From the IMG/VR virus record IMGVR_UViG_3300028920_000129, positions 1 to 43,038 of that record: DNA of 43,038 nucleotides. One strand, 5' to 3'. The DNA is from a virus. The notes beneath the pieces were generated by a model. That model ran no database searches. It was not told the DNA's origin and saw only the letters and a program-made list of their open reading frames with translations. Positions within the stretch are counted from its first letter, which is position 1. Each line of letters starts with the position of its first letter. Of the stretch, positions 1-6,384 are shown one piece after another. The position numbers and the translations under genes are program-made.

Positions 1-145
1 GCTTACCGACTAGCCTGACATATTCATCAAAGTCATAGTAGCCTTGTTTTCTGATGGCGGTTTTAATACCCCAACTTGTAAAACTTTGTCCTATAACAAC
101 GCCGGTAAGCATAAGCCCAAAAGCTATTAATATTGTTATCAACAT
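1..145 (-). CDS. Small membrane protein, cut by window edge
   Basis: Only the first 48 residues are present; the 3' end lies outside the window. ATG at 145-143 has a good Shine-Dalgarno site (AAAGGAG) and follows the structured RNA at 162-342. Residues 3-20 form a hydrophobic segment (MLITILIAFGLMLTGVVIG), which makes an N-terminal membrane anchor likely, followed by a basic, Tyr-rich stretch. This general shape is common for small phage membrane proteins. I do not recognise a function. It is the most distal early-operon gene visible here. Confidence 0.6.
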   Translation of the reverse strand, partial: MLITILIAFGLMLTGVVIGQSFTSWGIKTAIRKQGYYDFDEYVRLVGK

Positions 146-161
146 CACTCCTTTAATAAGG

Positions 162-342
162 TGGGCGGAGCAGAGGACTTTCACCCCTGCATTATATACT
201 ATGTAGGTATTTTCTACATTCCGGCTTGCATTCTCCGCTAAAAGAACGGCTTATATAGTCCCGCAAAATGTTTCTGTATACACCCATCATATTATTTCTT
301 ATATAAAATAATATGTCAGCGTCTATATCCGCCATCCGCCCA
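162..342 (-). ncRNA. Large structured RNA leader (long form)
   Basis: The 181 bases between the gene ending at 365 and the gene starting at 145 are closed by an 8-base perfect stem (UGGGCGGA with UCCGCCCA) placed just upstream of a Shine-Dalgarno site. Inside are a 10-bp hairpin (288-297 with 306-315), a hairpin UGUAG/CUACA with a 7-base loop, and a 7-bp hairpin GCAGGGG/CCUCUGC with loop UGAAAGU. A short form with the same closing stem and the same GUGYAUACAGAA and CGGGACWAUAU blocks lies at 2475-2533. It is probably a cis-acting RNA such as a regulator, a processing site or a stable non-coding RNA. I cannot assign it to a known family. Confidence 0.55.
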
Positions 343-364
343 TATATCAACAACACTTGACGTG

Positions 365-529
365 CTATTGGCTTTTAATATTTTTTGTAATATCTTTACC
401 GCAATCAATACAAGTTCCAACTGTAGGACTGCCTTTTCTAGTATCCCAACAATGTCCATTCCATATTGTACCTGTTAAAAGTGATATAATTGATCTCAAT
501 TTACATATAATATATTTATGTATTATCAT
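365..529 (-). CDS. 54-residue Cys/His mini-protein
   Basis: ATG at 529-527 lies inside the last codons of the upstream gene (stop at 516) and follows the GAGGGGAG stretch, giving translational coupling. A longer reading from 559 has no site of its own. The C-terminal half carries His/Cys residues (GHCWD, then TCIDCGKD), including a CxxC that could bind zinc with the preceding Cys/His. Function unknown. It is followed by about 200 bases of structured RNA. Confidence 0.5.
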   Translation of the reverse strand: MIIHKYIICKLRSIISLLTGTIWNGHCWDTRKGSPTVGTCIDCGKDITKNIKSQ

Positions 530-707
530 TCTCCCCTCTGTGCTTCTTGAGCCAGTCACGTGCTTTTTGACCTACATCAAGATTATATTTACTGCAATAA
601 AATTTCTCATACCATGCTATAACATCAATAGCTGATTGCAGTTCGGCTTCAAGTTCCTTGATATATTCCTTTAACTCAAACCGCTCCATGGTGTCAAGGT
701 CTTTCAT
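516..707 (-). CDS. Small coiled-coil protein (63 residues)
   Basis: Residues 8-30 are a heptad-like Leu/Glu/Lys helix (FELKEYIKELEAELQSAID), followed by a Tyr/Trp-containing segment and a basic C-terminus. The start at 707 follows AAGGA and directly abuts the DUF3102-like gene. Probably a small helical accessory protein; function unknown. Confidence 0.6.
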   Translation of the reverse strand: MKDLDTMERFELKEYIKELEAELQSAIDVIAWYEKFYCSKYNLDVGQKARDWLKKHRGENDNT

Positions 708-1364
708 TCAACAATCCTTAATTGAATTCTGTTGATATTTAACAGCTATTCGCTTACAATATTTAATCATATTTTGTAAAGCCTCTAAACGTTCATTATC
801 AGATTTTAATTCACCCAGGTAATTATCAATAATTTGAAAAAATGTATTTTGATATTTATTGCCTTCATTAATTTTAGTAGTAAATTGTTTTTGATCTTCA
901 TTCTGTTTTTTCATTTCATTAATAATATCATCTGTAAGACTGTCGCTGATATATTCCTTTTTATTTTTTTGTTTAATATCTTGCCATTCTTTATCATTAT
1001 TATATTCCTGTTGCTTTTCCTTAGCCTTTTTGAAAGCTTCCTGTCTATGTTTAATTTCATCCATATGATTTTTTTCATATTCTATCTGCTGAATAACTTT
1101 ATAAGCTGTTGATAAATCGGAAACAGTTTCCGTTTTGCTTTTATATTCATATAATTTTATATAATTTCGTGCTGTTCTATCAGTAAAACCACAATTACTA
1201 TTAATCCATTCGGTAAATTCACCATGCTGTAATTCCTTTTTAACATCTATTAATATATTACCAATTTTTATACCTATTTCGACACTATTTTTTAAATGCC
1301 CTATAAGTTGTCTATGATATTTATTTATTTCTTGTTTATAACTATTTATCTGTATTGAGTTCAT
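708..1364 (-). CDS. DUF3102-like protein
   Basis: The N-terminal 90 residues contain GNILIDVKKELQHGEFTEWI followed by GFTDRTARNYIKLYE, the pattern of DUF3102-like and ParB-linked phage proteins in which an RTA-type helix-turn-helix follows an HGxFxxWI motif. The remainder (about 110-218) is a long charged Lys/Glu/Gln-rich helix, probably a coiled coil. I prefer the ATG at 1364, 8 bases after GGAG; a TTG one codon upstream is the alternative. It overlaps the KilAC gene by 23 bases. A DNA-binding or regulatory role is inferred; partners are unknown. Confidence 0.65.
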   Translation of the reverse strand: MNSIQINSYKQEINKYHRQLIGHLKNSVEIGIKIGNILIDVKKELQHGEFTEWINSNCGFTDRTARNYIKLYEYKSKTETVSDLSTAYKVIQQIEYEKNHMDEIKHRQEAFKKAKEKQQEYNNDKEWQDIKQKNKKEYISDSLTDDIINEMKKQNEDQKQFTTKINEGNKYQNTFFQIIDNYLGELKSDNERLEALQNMIKYCKRIAVKYQQNSIKDC

Positions 1365-1752
1365 CAAGTATTCTCCTTATAAAATCTATTCCTTTACCAC
1401 TTATTATGGTTACATTTACAGCACCTATACATTTATCAGTAACTATTACTTTAAAATAACCCCTATCTACATAAGTTTGATATGGTTCATTATTTGACAT
1501 TAATATTTTATTATCTCGTAGGATACTGAATATTGTATTCCTCCCAAATGTTTTATATTTTTTATCTTTTTTAATTAATAGTTTAGCAACCTCACTCATT
1601 TTAAACCATTCATTATCATTTGATATTCTATCCCATGTTTCAAGATTTTGATTTTTTTCATTAATTTCATTTTTTAATGATAAAATTAATTCAGTAGATT
1701 GTTCTTTAGTAAGATTTAATAATTGATTTTTTAATTCTTGTAAATCATTCAT
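1342..1752 (-). CDS. KilAC-domain antirepressor-like protein
   Basis: Residues 50-135 match the KilA C-terminal (KilAC) domain of phage antirepressors: FKMSEVAKLL, then a GRNTIFSILRDNKILM segment, then PYQTYVDRGYFKV and a terminal ISGKGIDFI. The N-terminal 45 residues are a charged helix instead of the usual Bro-N or Rha domain, so the protein is short at 136 residues. Such proteins bind DNA or phage repressors. It has its own promoter (1840-1868) and a structured leader, so it is probably regulated separately from the genes upstream. ATG at 1752 follows AAGGAG with a 6-base gap. Confidence 0.8.
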   Translation of the reverse strand: MNDLQELKNQLLNLTKEQSTELILSLKNEINEKNQNLETWDRISNDNEWFKMSEVAKLLIKKDKKYKTFGRNTIFSILRDNKILMSNNEPYQTYVDRGYFKVIVTDKCIGAVNVTIISGKGIDFIRRILDELNTDK

Positions 1753-1762
1753 TGATGACTCC

Positions 1763-1828
1763 TTACAGGTTTATTCTCTTTACAGATTTGACAGGGGAGC
1801 CAGTGCCCCGGCATCCCCCACCTGTAAA
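1763..1828 (-). promoter_or_regulatory. Structured leader with two alternative pairings
   Basis: On the minus strand the segment UUUACAG (1828-1822) can pair with CUGUAAA (1785-1779). The overlapping segment UUACAGG (1827-1821) can instead pair with CCUGUAA (1769-1763), which includes the first two bases of the AAGGAG ribosome site of the KilAC gene. Between them is a strong GC-rich stem-loop (GGGGA-U-GCC with GGC-UCCCC). The two long pairings exclude each other and one touches the ribosome site, so a translation switch is plausible. No known riboswitch family is recognised. Confidence 0.45.
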
Positions 1829-1839
1829 AAGTTATTAAT

Positions 1840-1868
1840 AGTATACCACATTTTTTAAGTATTATCAA
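1840..1868 (-). promoter_or_regulatory. Sigma70-type promoter for KilAC operon
   Basis: Minus-strand TTGATA at 1868-1863, a 17-base spacer, then TATACT at 1845-1840. The -35 box overlaps the last codons of the upstream gene. Transcription would start near 1833 and run through the structured leader into the KilAC gene. Confidence 0.7.
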
Positions 1869-2214
1869 GATACCGATTGATTGACTGCAATCCATTCATC
1901 TCAGTTTTCACACTATCTATATTGCTAATCAAAGATTTAAAAAGTGCCTCTGATTTATCAGCTTCAAGTTTTTCCTTATAACAAATACCTTTGCAAATCT
2001 TTTCAATAATACTTATGCCTGGATTTTTAACCTTCACTCCGTCAAGTTCAAGTTCTTTACCATTTCGTAAGCGTATCATAGTTATAGCAAGCTGTCTGTC
2101 ATAGTTAGATTGTGCAATAGCTTTCTGCTCAGAACGTGTCCTAATCTCACCACGCATTGTCTCGAGTAAGGCTATCTTACTTTCAATCTGTTTAGCTATT
2201 TTTAATATTTCCAT
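1855..2214 (-). CDS. Conserved early phage protein, SSB neighbour
   Basis: A 119-residue, mostly helical protein with an N-terminal coiled coil (IAKQIESKIALLETMRGEIRTR), a central VKVKNPGISIIEKICKGI block and a C-terminal GLQSINRYLD. I recognise the block order from hypothetical proteins that sit beside phage single-stranded DNA-binding and recombination genes. The exact function is unknown. It follows AAGGAG after an intergenic stretch with an 8-bp stem. A role in recombination or replication is inferred from its position only. Confidence 0.65.
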   Translation of the reverse strand: MEILKIAKQIESKIALLETMRGEIRTRSEQKAIAQSNYDRQLAITMIRLRNGKELELDGVKVKNPGISIIEKICKGICYKEKLEADKSEALFKSLISNIDSVKTEMNGLQSINRYLDNT

Positions 2215-2245
2215 ATTGTCTCCTTAATTAAAATCAATTTTATTT

Positions 2246-2341
2246 CGTACAACGTACTTTATGCGCATTGCATTTTTATTTTTCTACCTTTTTCATTGAG
2301 TGTCTGGTGAGCCTTGCGAACCAGATAACGGCTGTTGTACG
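2246..2341 (-). repeat. 8-bp inverted repeat across gene end and leader
   Basis: CGTACAAC/GTTGTACG arms lie at 2334-2341 and 2246-2253 and enclose an inner CTGGT/ACCAG hairpin (2303-2325). The outer arm lies in the coding end of the 54-residue gene and the inner arm just upstream of the next ribosome site. It may be an mRNA structure that affects stability or coupling. It lacks the U-run of an intrinsic terminator. Confidence 0.35.
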
Positions 2342-2457
2342 ATAGTTGAGAGGCGTTTTATTTCTTCATCAACTATAGCAAAAAGGTAGTGCTCATAACA
2401 AGTTTTACTATGTTCTCCAAAATAATTTCGCAGTAATTTTAAATGTTCTATTTTCAT
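2293..2457 (-). CDS. 54-residue early protein
   Basis: ATG at 2457 follows TAAGGAGACAGA directly after the short structured RNA. The N-terminal 38 residues are amphipathic (MKIEHLKLLRNYFGEH, then YEHYLFAIVDEEIKRL); the last 15 are Ser/Gln/Pro-rich and probably disordered. Its 3' end carries half of an 8-bp inverted repeat (2334-2341 with 2246-2253). Function unknown. Confidence 0.55.
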   Translation of the reverse strand: MKIEHLKLLRNYFGEHSKTCYEHYLFAIVDEEIKRLSTIVQQPLSGSQGSPDTQ

Positions 2458-2474
2458 TCTGTCTCCTTAAAAGG

Positions 2475-2533
2475 TGGGCGGCTCGGAGTACCTTGCGGCA
2501 TATGTCCCGATAGTTCTGTATGCACACCGCCCA
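2475..2533 (-). ncRNA. Structured RNA leader (short form)
   Basis: This 59-base element fills the gap between the ssb stop and the next ribosome site. A 7-bp stem UGGGCGG/CCGCCCA closes it. Inside, GCAUA pairs with UAUGC, and UCGGG in that loop can pair with CUCCGA downstream, an H-type pseudoknot. The blocks GUGCAUACAGAA and CGGGACAUAU, and the 3' end CCGCCCACCUU followed by a ribosome site, recur in the long form at 162-342. Confidence 0.55.
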
Positions 2534-2537
2534 TATA

Positions 2538-3110
2538 TTAGAATGGTACTTCTTTATCAAGTGCATCCGGTGCATCGTCAAAGTCAATATCTTTTGTCGA
2601 TACTTCCTTACCGCTAAATTCCTGCTTTGCTATATCCTCAATGGTGTTATTCTGCATTTTTATAACCCATTCAGGAATTTTTTTATTCTCTGGAATCATT
2701 TCCTTCATGCCTTCCATTAATGGAGTTATACCTACAATGTTAATGTATTCTTTACCGTTCTTACTTTTATTATTTTTTAGAACTAATAAACAATTTTTAC
2801 CAACCAGGCTTTCAATATCAAACTGCTCATTCTCTGCAAACTGTTTATTAATCCAAGAGTTAAGGTCTTTTCCTAGATTAGCATCTGGATGTAGACTAGC
2901 ATTGTATTTTTTTGATACTACAAACCTTTTACCATCAAAATCACCACCATTCATTGTCTGATTAATCTCAAACACTAATATAAGTTGATGTTTTTTACCC
3001 CATGGAGTTTCCTGAAATCCAATGTCTGCCACTGCATAACATACGCCTTGTACTGTCCCAGCTTTTGGCTTTTGAAACTCGGCACCTGAATTTTTTACCA
3101 TGATACTCAT
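2538..3110 (-). CDS. ssb: Single-stranded DNA-binding protein, phage type
   Basis: The order of motifs fits phage SSB-like OB-fold proteins: FQKPKAGTVQGVCYAVADIG, then GKKHQLILVFEI, a KYNASLHPDANL loop with DLNSWINKQF, and GKEYINIVGI. The C-terminal 20 residues are acidic and end in VPF, like the protein-binding tip of bacterial SSBs, which recruits replication and repair partners. At 190 residues it is a normal length. ATG at 3110 follows AAGGAG. It would protect single-stranded DNA during replication by the DnaB/DnaD genes at the other end of the window. Confidence 0.75.
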   Translation of the reverse strand: MSIMVKNSGAEFQKPKAGTVQGVCYAVADIGFQETPWGKKHQLILVFEINQTMNGGDFDGKRFVVSKKYNASLHPDANLGKDLNSWINKQFAENEQFDIESLVGKNCLLVLKNNKSKNGKEYINIVGITPLMEGMKEMIPENKKIPEWVIKMQNNTIEDIAKQEFSGKEVSTKDIDFDDAPDALDKEVPF

Positions 3111-3113
3111 AAT

Positions 3114-3260
3114 TTACTCCTTAATTTCAAAATTTATTAAAGCATACTCAGTATTTATCACGTGCATATTTTCTTGCACAGTCCAGTTAGATACATGCTT
3201 TTGCCATATGTTAACCATACGGGATACTGCCTCTCTTAGTTCTTTACTTGTAATTGTCAT
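3114..3260 (-). CDS. 48-residue early protein
   Basis: ATG at 3260 overlaps the upstream stop through the recurrent GAAGGTGACAAATGA junction. The protein is a short helix-rich chain (TSKELREAVSRMVNIWQKHV) ending in NFEIKE; its last codons include the AAGGAG that serves ssb. Function unknown; tight coupling to ssb suggests co-translation. Confidence 0.55.
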   Translation of the reverse strand: MTITSKELREAVSRMVNIWQKHVSNWTVQENMHVINTEYALINFEIKE

Positions 3261-3721
3261 TTGTCACCTTCCTTTTCGCATACGAATACTTCTTTTTCCT
3301 CAGTTACTTTCTTAAAATGACACTTGCCATTATTAGTAATACCGGCAGGCAAATCACTTTCATTTTCATAATTTACCCAGATTTTAATATTAGACATACT
3401 TGTATGATATCTAACTAATATATATCCGCAAGGAGAATCAACAGAATACATCTCACCAAGTTTGAATTTAGGAAATATTTTTCTTAATTCTTTCAAACAT
3501 ATTTTAAATTGATCCGTTCCCTTTGGTTCTATAGCAAGTCCGAAATCATAAATAATAATTTCATATACAGGCTTTTTATTATATGAATATATTTTTTTTA
3601 CAAGCCGTATAATTTTTTTATGTTTTTTTAAGTTTTCTTTCGCTCGTTTGATATTATTTTTAAGACTATAAAAATCATCTTTTCCTTTTATCAGCTTAAA
3701 TAACTTTTTAATTATTTTCAT
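3257..3721 (-). CDS. Basic 154-residue protein, unknown
   Basis: The first 50 residues are strongly Lys-rich and helical; the middle (YEIIIYDFGLAIEPK) and the later CGYILVRYHT look like beta strands. It ends in EKEGDK, whose codons contain the ribosome site of the next gene. I do not recognise the family. The basic N-terminus might bind nucleic acid. Confidence 0.65.
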   Translation of the reverse strand: MKIIKKLFKLIKGKDDFYSLKNNIKRAKENLKKHKKIIRLVKKIYSYNKKPVYEIIIYDFGLAIEPKGTDQFKICLKELRKIFPKFKLGEMYSVDSPCGYILVRYHTSMSNIKIWVNYENESDLPAGITNNGKCHFKKVTEEKEVFVCEKEGDK

Positions 3722-3930
3722 TTGTCACCCCTATTCATATTAGATTTAACCTGTGTATCTTCCAGCTGCAATACGTGCCTCATAAGTGAGAGAGCATACC
3801 CGACATCATCCCAATCGTTAACAGTAACACTTAGTTTAGGTTTCATGTTTTCAAACTGTGCTGTCGCTATGGTGTGTTCATACTCAATATGTATCTCGTT
3901 ATACTTTTCTTTTACTGTTGTCATACTCAT
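3718..3930 (-). CDS. 70-residue early protein
   Basis: Start at 3930 follows GGAGG with a 5-base gap. The N-terminal half (NEIHIEYEHTIATAQFENMKP) reads as beta strands and the second half (VGYALSLMRHVLQLE) as a helix. It ends in NRGDK, overlapping the next start by ATGA. Function unknown. Confidence 0.6.
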   Translation of the reverse strand: MSMTTVKEKYNEIHIEYEHTIATAQFENMKPKLSVTVNDWDDVGYALSLMRHVLQLEDTQVKSNMNRGDK

Positions 3931-3932
3931 AA

Positions 3933-4214
3933 CTACCTCCTATAATTGTCAAGCCATTTCTGAAGTTCAGGTATGACTTGTTCTTCAATATCATCCATTA
4001 TCCGTTCAGAAGGTTTAACTGCTTTATGGTTATGCGGATTAATCAAATACACGTTGTCAACATACTCTTTATCATAACTGTTGTAATCCGGTCCGTAAGC
4101 AGAACCACCGCATTCAACATCAATCTCCTCCTCTACGGTATCAAACCCGAAATACAATTCATGCCAGTAAGGTTCCGGTTTTAGTGTGAATTTTCTATCA
4201 GGTGCGTATGTCAT
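3933..4214 (-). CDS. Acidic 93-residue protein
   Basis: An acidic, Tyr-rich chain with a Gly-rich centre (CGGSAYGPDYNSYD) and a C-terminal helix (MDDIEEQVIPELQKWLDN). Start at 4214 overlaps the end of the zinc mini-protein and follows GGAGACAGT. Acidic small early proteins can act as DNA mimics or host inhibitors, but nothing here proves that. Confidence 0.6.
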   Translation of the reverse strand: MTYAPDRKFTLKPEPYWHELYFGFDTVEEEIDVECGGSAYGPDYNSYDKEYVDNVYLINPHNHKAVKPSERIMDDIEEQVIPELQKWLDNYRR

Positions 4215-4402
4215 ACTGTCTCCTTTAATAGTTTTTTATGTGTTTTTAAAAACTGTATATTATTTTTCAGTTCAGTCTCACATACCTTACAGCCGAATAG
4301 CTTAACGGTTATTAAGTTTTCATGCAGGCTTTTCAGTACCTCTCTGTACTTCCCCTCAGCGACATCATAATCATAACTGCATACCGGACATTTGATATTC
4401 AT
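4211..4402 (-). CDS. Four-cysteine zinc mini-protein
   Basis: A CPVC pair near residue 5 and a CKVC pair near residue 38 flank a helical stretch, so one zinc site is likely in 63 residues. Start at 4402 overlaps the Ala-rich gene by ATGA and follows TTGGAGGTAGC. Function unknown. Confidence 0.6.
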   Translation of the reverse strand: MNIKCPVCSYDYDVAEGKYREVLKSLHENLITVKLFGCKVCETELKNNIQFLKTHKKLLKETV

Positions 4403-5058
4403 GCTACCTCCAATAATTTAATTCCATGATTTAATATTTTAAGTTTCATTTTATTTTTAGCAACATTAGCAGCAGCATAAGCAACAGCATCACTAGCAGC
4501 AGCATAAGCAGCAGCACTAGCAGCATAAGCAACAGCATCACTAGCATAATCAACAACAGCACTAGCATAAACAACAGCAGCAGCAGTAACACTAGCAGCA
4601 GCATAATCAGCAGCAACACTAGCATAATCAATAGTAGCACTAGCATAAACAACAGCAGCAGCAGCAGCATAATCAGCAGCATAATCAGCAGCAACACTAG
4701 CATAATCAATAGTAGCACTAGCATAAACAACAGCAGCAGCAGCAGCATTTTTATTTTTTCTAGTAGGATTCTTTAAACATTTTTTTGCTGCTCTTATCGC
4801 TTCCCGTGGACGATTATCATCAGGATATTTTTTTTCATAAATATCAATCACTTGCTCAACCCCATAAATCGCATACGCAACATATTGTTTATATTTCATA
4901 ATTCGTACTATCAGCCAATTAGCCCAACCAAGTTTTTTAAATTTTATCAAATCTTTTACAAGTTTAATTCCATCAATTGATTTATAATTTTCTACAAACC
5001 AATCTATGCCATCATAACATGCTTCTTTTTTTTGTAACCACCGTTTAGTTATATTCAT
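4399..5058 (-). CDS. Ala/Tyr-rich repeat protein
   Basis: Residues 1-100 form a compact N-terminal domain (RWLQKKEACYDGIDWF, WANWLIVR, EKKYPDDNRPREAIRAAKKCL). The block PDDxRPREAI followed by an Ala-rich helical tail is familiar from many phage and prophage hypothetical proteins. Residues 104-205 are almost entirely Ala, Val, Tyr, Ser and Asp in units such as VVYASATIDYASVAADYAA, which occurs twice exactly. The tail should form long Ala-packed helices. The nucleotide repeats make its length prone to slippage. A scaffold- or immunity-like binding role is possible but not shown. Confidence 0.7.
   Translation of the reverse strand: MNITKRWLQKKEACYDGIDWFVENYKSIDGIKLVKDLIKFKKLGWANWLIVRIMKYKQYVAYAIYGVEQVIDIYEKKYPDDNRPREAIRAAKKCLKNPTRKNKNAAAAAVVYASATIDYASVAADYAADYAAAAAVVYASATIDYASVAADYAAASVTAAAVVYASAVVDYASDAVAYAASAAAYAAASDAVAYAAANVAKNKMKLKILNHGIKLLEVA
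4470..4746 (-). repeat. Degenerate codon repeats in Ala-rich gene
   Basis: The plus strand shows runs of agcagcagca and repeated blocks (actagcataatcaatagta, agcataaacaacagcagc) at two main positions about 80 bases apart. They encode the Ala/Tyr tail. The same run read out of frame gives an apparent Leu-rich reading with no independent support. Confidence 0.75.
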
Positions 5059-5059
5059 G

Positions 5060-5377
5060 CTATCTCCGTGCCTCTATTTCATCCATGTCAATATCTTCAT
5101 CTTCATCATCTTCAATAAGTGAATTCCAGTCAATACGGTCAGGTGCTATATTATGATTTCCTATTGTTATGTCAACTCCCTTTATACTACTAATCTTTTC
5201 ACTGAATATTTCTTTTGCAATATCTCTTAAATGCTCAATCTTTTTTTTATCTGTCCAGTCACAAATATTAACAAGGTTATATCCGTCATGCTCTTGTATT
5301 TCGTCCGCAGTCACCCATACTTCAACCCGGGCATCACAATCAAATCGCATATCGTTACCCACAGGTAAATCGTTCAT
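5060..5377 (-). CDS. Acidic 105-residue protein
   Basis: Residues 1-80 look globular, with beta segments (ARVEVWVTADEI, GVDITIGN) and a helix (KKKIEHLRDIAKEIF). Residues 88-102 are a strongly acidic tail (EDDEDEDIDMDE). Start at 5377 is coupled to the upstream stop through TGGAGTGACAAATGA. Function unknown. Confidence 0.6.
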   Translation of the reverse strand: MNDLPVGNDMRFDCDARVEVWVTADEIQEHDGYNLVNICDWTDKKKIEHLRDIAKEIFSEKISSIKGVDITIGNHNIAPDRIDWNSLIEDDEDEDIDMDEIEARR

Positions 5378-5550
5378 TTGTCACTCCATATAATGTCTAT
5401 TAACCAAGGTAATAAATTCATAAATAGTGTAGTCACAATAAATCCAATAGCCACATACATTAAACCATGTAAGTCCCAAGGTAAACACTTTCCTATAATT
5501 ATTGCTACAATTAAACCTATCACCCATCCTATTATATGCCATTTACTCAT
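5374..5550 (-). CDS. Two-helix membrane mini-protein (58 residues)
   Basis: Two hydrophobic segments (IIGWVIGLIVAIIIG, then YVAIGFIVTTLFMNLLPW) are separated by a short loop CLPWDLHG. ATG at 5550 overlaps the upstream stop by ATGA with the shared GAAGGTGAC ribosome site. A small inner-membrane protein of unknown role; position in the early operon argues against a lysis holin. Confidence 0.6.
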   Translation of the reverse strand: MSKWHIIGWVIGLIVAIIIGKCLPWDLHGLMYVAIGFIVTTLFMNLLPWLIDIIWSDK

Positions 5551-6059
5551 TTGTCACCTTCCTTTATTTTACCAAGATTAGATAAATAATAAATCATTAT
5601 GTTCCTATCATTTTCAGGAATTACTTTTTTTCCTTCCCTATAATCTTGTTTTAATCCAATACTAAATACAACCGAACCATGCCTTGGACCATAGCCATAT
5701 TCACAATCGACTCCTTGACACGTCCATCTGTCATAATTTTTACATCCATAATATCCTTCGAATAAACTTAAATAATTATTCCCCTTTCCTCCTGCTGCGA
5801 TAGCATTTATTGCTTTATGGAAAGTAGTGTAAGTCTCGCCCTTTCCATAATATTTTTCATATCCATCCACATAAATCATAGTTTCCGCTTTCTTAATTAT
5901 TTCACTATCAAGATTATTGTTTTCTACATATATCAGTTTTTTTAGCTCATTTATCTCATCAAGAAGATTATTTTTAGCAGAACTAAACTCCTCCTCTAAT
6001 TTTTCTAATTTCTTAATTTTATTATTTTTTTCATTAATTAGTTTAAATAAGTTTTTCAT
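5547..6059 (-). CDS. Coiled-coil protein, 170 residues
   Basis: Residues 5-55 are a Lys/Glu/Leu coiled coil. Residues 75-130 are Gly/Tyr/Cys-rich (GYYGCKNYDRW, CQGVDCEYGYG), with three Cys that might pair or bind metal. It ends in IKEGDK with the shared junction. I do not recognise it. Confidence 0.6.
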   Translation of the reverse strand: MKNLFKLINEKNNKIKKLEKLEEEFSSAKNNLLDEINELKKLIYVENNNLDSEIIKKAETMIYVDGYEKYYGKGETYTTFHKAINAIAAGGKGNNYLSLFEGYYGCKNYDRWTCQGVDCEYGYGPRHGSVVFSIGLKQDYREGKKVIPENDRNIMIYYLSNLGKIKEGDK

Positions 6060-6241
6060 TTGTCACCTTCCTTTACGAAAATAGTTTCATATGATACTGG
6101 TATATTTTTTTGAATATAACCATTTTCAATCATAAGTTTATTTTTCTTATGTTTATAAGAACACACATTGTAGGTTATAAAGCAAATAGTAAATGCAATC
6201 ATTATTATAAGCCCTAATATAGCTTTTTCTTCTGTATTCAT
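6056..6241 (-). CDS. Single-span membrane protein (61 residues)
   Basis: A hydrophobic segment at about 8-26 (ILGLIIMIAFTICFITY) is followed by a basic region (KHKKNK), so the C-terminus is likely cytoplasmic. Start and stop both use the GAAGGTGACAAATGA junction. Function unknown. Confidence 0.6.
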   Translation of the reverse strand: MNTEEKAILGLIIMIAFTICFITYNVCSYKHKKNKLMIENGYIQKNIPVSYETIFVKEGDK

Positions 6242-6384
6242 TTGTCACCTTCCTTTTGTTTAAATGCCTGCTCTACAATAATATCAAGTACATCATAAAT
6301 TTTTCTACGTTCACGATCAGCAATCTTGTCAAGCAGTTCCTTAGTACTTTTTAAAATATGTACTGTTGTAAATTTTTCATCCAT
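6238..6384 (-). CDS. Ribbon-helix-helix-like small protein
   Basis: A 48-residue chain with one strand-like segment (FTTVHILKS) followed by two helices (TKELLDKIADRERR, YDVLDIIVEQAFKQ). The size and order fit the Arc/CopG ribbon-helix-helix fold, which binds DNA as a dimer. The fit is from pattern only. It is the second gene after the 6.6-kb promoter, a sensible place for an early regulator. ATG at 6384 follows GGAGTAAACT. Confidence 0.5.
   Translation of the reverse strand: MDEKFTTVHILKSTKELLDKIADRERRKIYDVLDIIVEQAFKQKEGDK

Noticed and set aside
162-260. Cobalamin riboswitch or tRNA gene
   Set aside because: GGTGAAAGTCC recalls a cobalamin box and a T arm, but the other conserved boxes, the U33 of an anticodon loop and TTC in the T loop are missing.
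365-559. Longer 64-residue form of the Cys/His mini-protein
   Set aside because: Its start lies deeper in the upstream gene without a ribosome site; the ATG at 529 has one.
834-1112. Plus-strand hydrophobic frame, and plus-strand frames in general
   Set aside because: All are antisense to clear minus-strand genes and lack consistent ribosome sites.
4470-4746. Repeats resembling a CRISPR array
   Set aside because: The units are short, vary in length, lack unique spacers and encode an in-frame Ala-rich tail.
4446-4748. Apparent 100-residue Leu-rich frame on the minus strand
   Set aside because: It is a shifted reading of the Ala-codon repeats in the 219-residue gene, without a ribosome site of its own.
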